Positions 61,066 through 64,000 of a DNA stretch of 64,000 nt are shown piece by piece; position 1 is the stretch's first letter, and each line of letters starts with the position of its first letter. Both the position numbers and the translations under genes were made by a program. Under the pieces are notes generated by a model that worked only from the letters and a program-made list of their open reading frames with translations, was not told the DNA's origin and made no database searches. The DNA is taken from assembly GCF_030812885.1 (NCBI RefSeq), contig NZ_JAUSTO010000005.1, positions 112,162-176,161 of the forward strand, written 5' to 3'. The DNA comes from Moryella indoligenes (GTDB lineage: Bacteria > Bacillota > Clostridia > Lachnospirales > Lachnospiraceae).

Positions 61066-61102
61066 CCCCGGCAGGTCATCGTGTTTACGATGCCTGCCGG
61101 GG
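61066..61102 (-). terminator. Terminator overlapping the recombinase stop codon
   Basis: CCCCGGCAGG(T)CATCGT and ACGATGCCTGCCGGGG form a stem of about 15 bp with one bulge. The recombinase stop codon lies in its loop side. Read leftward little T follows, so it may instead mark the element end. Confidence 0.55.
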
Positions 61103-62776
61103 CTTCTCTGTGTCCTGGGTTTGTAGGGGTTCCGGTGCTTCCATCGTTTCTTCCACATCCTGCTGACCACTGCCGACATAGCCAATGCCGTTGTAGTGGA
61201 TCTCCACGGTCTGGGGCGCGTGTTTAGACCACTTTACCTCTTTCTCGTGGACTACGATCTTCTCAATAAACAGCCGCAGCAGCTCCGGCGTCAGTTCCGT
61301 GATATCCGTGTACCGCTTCGCCTTATCAAGGAAGCTGTCCGTCCCGCTCACCGTTTCCCGCAGGCGCTGGATCTCATTCTCTTTATGTGGGATTCCGACA
61401 GTGATGAGGTTCTGTTCTTCCGTGTAACTGCCGGAGAGCATCTGGAACTGCTCTGTTGTGATGCGGCCCAGCACGCTGTCCTCATACAGCTTTTTGAAGA
61501 TTGCGTCCAGTTCCGCTTTCCGCTTCCGCATGGCTGCCAGTTTCTTCTCCTGCCTGCGGATCTCCCGCTGAAGTTCGGCGGACTGCTTGCTGCCAATGTA
61601 GGCGGCGAACTTTTCCGGATGTTCCCGCGCCGCGTTCGTCACCCGGCGCAGGTCCTCCAGTACGATCTCGTCCAGAACACACTCCCGGATGTAGTGGCCC
61701 GTACAGGCTCCTCCATCCTTCTTGTAGGTGCGGCAGGTAAAGTGATTGTAGCTGGTGGACATGGTATGTGCCCGGTGCAGCACCATATTGGAGCCGCAGT
61801 CGGAGCAGAACACAAGGCCGGAATACTTGTTCTGTTCTTCCATCTTTGTCAGACGGCGCTTGTTCTTCCGCACCCTCTGTACCATGTCCCAGACCTCCCG
61901 CGTAATGAGGGCGGGATGGGTGTTCTCAAAGACCATGCACTCCTCTCTTGGATGTTCGACCCTTCGCTTGTCCTTGTAGGATCTGCTGCTGTGCTTCATG
62001 TTGACGGTATTGCCCAGATAGATCTCGTTTTCCAGCATATCCGCCACGGTATCCCCAGACCAGTGATACGGTCGTTGTGTATCCAGCCCCACGTGCGTGA
62101 TGCCGTACTTGGTGTAGGCGTACATGGTGGGCGTCAGGATCTGCTTTTTCTTGAGAATGCGGGCAATCTGACTGGGACCGCTGCCGCCGGCGCACATGGC
62201 GAAGATCCTGCGGACGATGGCTGCCGCTTCTTCATCCACCAGCAGTTTCTTCGTATCCAGGTCCTTTCGGTAGCCGTAAGGCGCTCTGGTCCCCAGCCGT
62301 TCGCCCCGTTCCGCTTTGGCCTTCAGAACCGCACGGATCTTCCGGCTGGTGTCCCGAATAAACCACTCGTTGAACAAATTTTTGAACGGCATGAGGTCGT
62401 TGCTCTCACTGCTGTCGGTGTCCACATTGTCATTGATGGCAATGTAGCGGACGCCGAACATGGGGAATCGTTCTTCGATGTAGAGTCCCGTGTGGAGCTG
62501 ATTTCTACCGAGGCGGCTGAGATCCTTGGTCACAATGATCCCGATTTCGCCGTTTTCCATGTCTGAGATCATCTGCTGGAACGCCGGTCTTTGGAAATTC
62601 CCTCCCGAAAAACCGTCATCCACATAAAAGCAGGGGCTGGGGAAATGGTGATCTTCCGCGAACTTCTGCAAAATAGCTTTTTGATTTTGGATGCTGTTGG
62701 AATCGCCCTCTATCCCATCGTCCTGGCTGAGACGGCAGTAAAGAGCGGTTTTCCTGATTTGGTTTGACTGATTCAT
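61085..62776 (-). CDS. Large serine recombinase (second element)
   Basis: A 563-residue site-specific recombinase. The resolvase domain begins TALYCRLSQDD with the nucleophile Ser17, then SNSIQNQK, DDGFSGGNFQRPAF and TKDLSRLGRNQLHTG. The recombinase domain has APYGYRKD and GGSGPSQIARIL, followed by a zinc-ribbon-like CSDCGSNM...CRTYKKDGGAC cluster and a coiled coil. It shares its layout with the IME recombinase at 19-21 kb but is clearly diverged and GC-richer, so the two elements are independent. AAGGAGGGC precedes the ATG of MNQSNQIRK. Confidence 0.9.
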   Translation of the reverse strand: MNQSNQIRKTALYCRLSQDDGIEGDSNSIQNQKAILQKFAEDHHFPSPCFYVDDGFSGGNFQRPAFQQMISDMENGEIGIIVTKDLSRLGRNQLHTGLYIEERFPMFGVRYIAINDNVDTDSSESNDLMPFKNLFNEWFIRDTSRKIRAVLKAKAERGERLGTRAPYGYRKDLDTKKLLVDEEAAAIVRRIFAMCAGGSGPSQIARILKKKQILTPTMYAYTKYGITHVGLDTQRPYHWSGDTVADMLENEIYLGNTVNMKHSSRSYKDKRRVEHPREECMVFENTHPALITREVWDMVQRVRKNKRRLTKMEEQNKYSGLVFCSDCGSNMVLHRAHTMSTSYNHFTCRTYKKDGGACTGHYIRECVLDEIVLEDLRRVTNAAREHPEKFAAYIGSKQSAELQREIRRQEKKLAAMRKRKAELDAIFKKLYEDSVLGRITTEQFQMLSGSYTEEQNLITVGIPHKENEIQRLRETVSGTDSFLDKAKRYTDITELTPELLRLFIEKIVVHEKEVKWSKHAPQTVEIHYNGIGYVGSGQQDVEETMEAPEPLQTQDTEKPRQAS

Positions 62777-62856
62777 ACAGCCCTCCTTTTCTTTGTCAAA
62801 CCGTTCAGAGCATTGCGACACCACAATACCCCGAACGGCCTGAAATGTCCAGCACT

Positions 62857-63039
62857 TTACGCGCACAGCTTTCCCTGCCGGAAGTCCAGTTCCGCCAGGG
62901 CTTTCAGCTTGTCCTCCACGGTTTCACTGCCGTGCCGGGGAAACACGGAGATGACTCGAATCTCCCGCCCACAGGCTGTCCGCATCCGCTCCACGGTGAT
63001 ATGATGATTGTCGATGGTGATATTGGCTTTTTGCTCCAT
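62857..63039 (-). CDS. Small protein beside the recombinase (TnpW-like position)
   Basis: A 60-residue protein: ANITIDNHHITVERMRTACG, then EIRVISVFPRHGSETVEDKL. Compact beta-rich start, amphipathic C-terminal helix. Short proteins in this position beside Tn4451-type recombinases are often labelled TnpW; the likeness is positional. AAAGGAGAGCC precedes the ATG. Confidence 0.6.
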   Translation of the reverse strand: MEQKANITIDNHHITVERMRTACGREIRVISVFPRHGSETVEDKLKALAELDFRQGKLCA

Positions 63040-63198
63040 AGGCTCTCCTTTTACTCTTGTTTACTGAGTTCGCCCACACGCCGCCTGTGGGAGCCTCTGC
63101 CGGAGGGGATGGGCAGGGATGCTGCCCATTGCGGAAGAACGCCGCACAGGGCGGCACGGGGCGAACGGGCGGGTGTTTACCAACGGCTTTGAACTTCT

Positions 63199-63240
63199 AA
63201 ACCGCTTCCGGCAATGTTGCCGAAAGCGGTTTTCTGTTTT
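63199..63240. terminator. Hairpin with T-rich tail
   Basis: AAACCGCTTCCGGCAA and TTGCCGAAAGCGGTTT form a 16-bp stem with one mismatch and a TG loop, followed on the plus strand by TCTGTTTTTTC. It separates the recombinase unit from the rightward membrane-protein gene. Confidence 0.75.
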
Positions 63241-63326
63241 TTCAGATACCCCCTCACTACCCCTCCCTAAAAAACAGCATGGTGAATAACAAAAAATCCA
63301 AAAATTTTGCAAAAATTTTGAGATCC

Positions 63327-63380
63327 AGGGTGTGCAATAGACACCCTCGCCGTCCAGTCAAGGGTGTCTTATTGACACCC
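63327..63380. repeat. Two spaced inverted repeats AGGGTGT-N7-ACACCC
   Basis: Copy 1 is AGGGTGT-GCAATAG-ACACCCT (63327-63347), copy 2 AGGGTGT-CTTATTG-ACACCC (63361-63380), start-to-start distance 34 bp, about three helical turns. Both arms and spacer length are conserved while spacer bases differ, as for dimeric regulator or recombinase sites. Confidence 0.7.
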
Positions 63381-63391
63381 AAAGCAAAAAA

Positions 63392-63428
63392 ATCGGCAGA
63401 CAGGTTCTTGTAAAGTCTGTCTGCCGAT
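63392..63428. repeat. Inverted repeat before the small membrane-protein gene
   Basis: ATCGGCAGACA (63392-63402) and TGTCTGCCGAT (63418-63428) are exact complements with a 15-base loop. It lies 38 bases before the start codon at 63,466, probably in the leader. Confidence 0.6.
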
Positions 63429-63465
63429 GGTAACATACCGCAAATTGAAGAAGGAGGCTCGGAAC

Positions 63466-63702
63466 ATGATGTATGCTGTTTTATCATTGGGACTGGCGCT
63501 GATGGGAGGGATCATCTATCTGGCGCAGACGCTGCGGCTGTCCGTACCGCTGCTGTACGGGGCATTGGTTATCACAGTATTCCGCCCGTGGTATCTTGCC
63601 CATACCGCTCTGGCGGACGGGATTTTCTTTGTTCTGGTGGGGCTTGCGGCGCTGTCTTGGGTGGTAACGCTAATGCGTGTAGTGCGGGAGATGATCTGGT
63701 AA
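63466..63702 (+). CDS. Small membrane protein, two to three hydrophobic segments
   Basis: A 78-residue protein: MMYAVLSLGLALMGGIIYLA, then a second hydrophobic stretch, then GIFFVLVGLAALSWVVTLMR. AAGGAGG lies nine bases before the first ATG. The family is not recognised; similar short membrane proteins open ICE modules. It is the only rightward gene of the element in view. Confidence 0.6.
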   Translation: MMYAVLSLGLALMGGIIYLAQTLRLSVPLLYGALVITVFRPWYLAHTALADGIFFVLVGLAALSWVVTLMRVVREMIW

Positions 63703-63759
63703 GTAAGGTTTGCACGTGGAGAAATGCTTTAGAATGAGCGGTAAATTTTTTTAAGAATG

Positions 63760-63870
63760 GGGCTGTCGCACTAAGGATTAGTGCGGCAGTCTTTTTACTC
63801 GGTGGAGATCCGGCCAGATGGCCGATCTCTTTGATAAAATAAAAGCCCGGCCTCCGAAAAGACCGGGTTT
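63760..63870. repeat. Cluster of three hairpins at the window edge
   Basis: CTGTCGCACTAA...TTAGTGCGGCAG followed by TCTTTTT looks like a terminator for the small membrane-protein gene. Just after it come GAGATC-CGGCCA/GGCC-GATCTC and CCCGG...CCGGG with flanking A and T runs, the last oriented to terminate leftward transcription. Beyond 63,870 I see nothing assignable. Confidence 0.55.
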
Positions 63871-64000
63871 ATTGTAAAATAATGGTATGCGACCCCCATT
63901 ACATTCCTCACTTGTAAAACGAGATGCAACCCCTCTCACCCTGACCTGAGTCCATAGTTGCTTATAAATGAATACCCTCCGGGAGGTTGCATTCCGGTTT

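Larger units (their letters stand above)
61060..64000. mobile_element. Edge of a second serine-recombinase element
   Basis: A large serine recombinase, a small companion gene and a small membrane-protein gene with ICE-like character begin here and run to the window end. The left end must lie between the radical SAM promoter region and the recombinase terminator (about 60,900-61,066); the exact boundary cannot be placed. Host genes resume nowhere inside the window, so the size is unknown. Confidence 0.6.

Noticed and set aside
63703..64000. A leftward frame open from the window edge to about 63,770, possibly a transposase end.
   Set aside because: No start in view, no recognisable motif, and it passes through terminator-like hairpins.

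Overview
The window looks like the chromosome of an anaerobic Firmicute of class Clostridia, most likely family Lachnospiraceae. Reasons: the start of a pyruvate:ferredoxin oxidoreductase gene, a uvrC-hprK-murB-whiA-HPr-dnaE-pfkA string, lysyl-tRNA synthetase with a C-terminal tRNA-binding domain, DUF1846, DUF6145, VanW-domain and YedF selenium genes, strong AGGAGG ribosome sites, and moderately GC-rich host DNA. The family assignment is inference from gene content; no search was run.

Layout. 0-16.1 kb is host DNA: nifJ start, a VanW-domain cell-wall protein, a PHP phosphoesterase, an EF-G-like factor, tyrA-aroA, tRNA-Val, ftsH, a YcdX-like phosphatase, and an iron-type ABC importer (ATPase, fused permease, lipoprotein) next to the C-terminal half of an AraC-type response regulator. 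16.1-20.96 kb is an AT-rich integrative mobilizable element (IME): MobA/L relaxase, an IncQ-like oriT, DUF3847, a membrane cargo gene and a large serine recombinase. Its right end lies inside the Walker B codons of a virD4/traG gene. 20.96-28.3 kb is the replication/early-transfer end of an integrative conjugative element (ICE): truncated virD4, pcfB, RepA_N, an HTH-DUF5688 gene, parB and three tandem DUF6462 genes. The ICE ends just downstream of lysS. Its integrase, relaxase and mating-pore genes are absent. At about 16.12 kb two broken genes abut, so this is either a large deletion or an assembly join.

28.3-43 kb is a long leftward housekeeping block (lysS, greA, dusB, DUF6145, pfkA, dnaE, an HPr-like protein without the phosphohistidine, whiA, murB, hprK, uvrC, a DUF1653 gene). 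43-50 kb holds DUF1846, a second ftsH, a 1.1 kb gap with a well-supported but unidentified roughly 700-nt non-coding transcript, a MATE exporter and a lipoprotein. 50-55.5 kb is a GntR-controlled unit joining a TRAP importer to a cytoplasmic gamma-glutamyltransferase. 55.7-60.9 kb has tRNA-Leu, a LysR regulator, a selenium/sulfur set (DUF3343, class V aminotransferase, YedF), an inositol-phosphatase-family gene and a radical SAM gene. From about 61 kb to the end a second serine-recombinase element begins and runs out of the window.

How the genes work together: HprK beside an HPr-like protein keeping Ser46 but not His15 suggests Crh-like carbon signalling. TRAP plus an unexported gamma-glutamyltransferase suggests import and internal hydrolysis of a gamma-glutamyl compound. 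The best candidate for something undescribed is the RNA at 46.7-47.4 kb, which has a perfect 17-spaced TTGACA/TATAAT promoter, an AT-rich upstream element, several local helices and a terminal hairpin, but no credible reading frame. Helix and promoter calls were made by eye.
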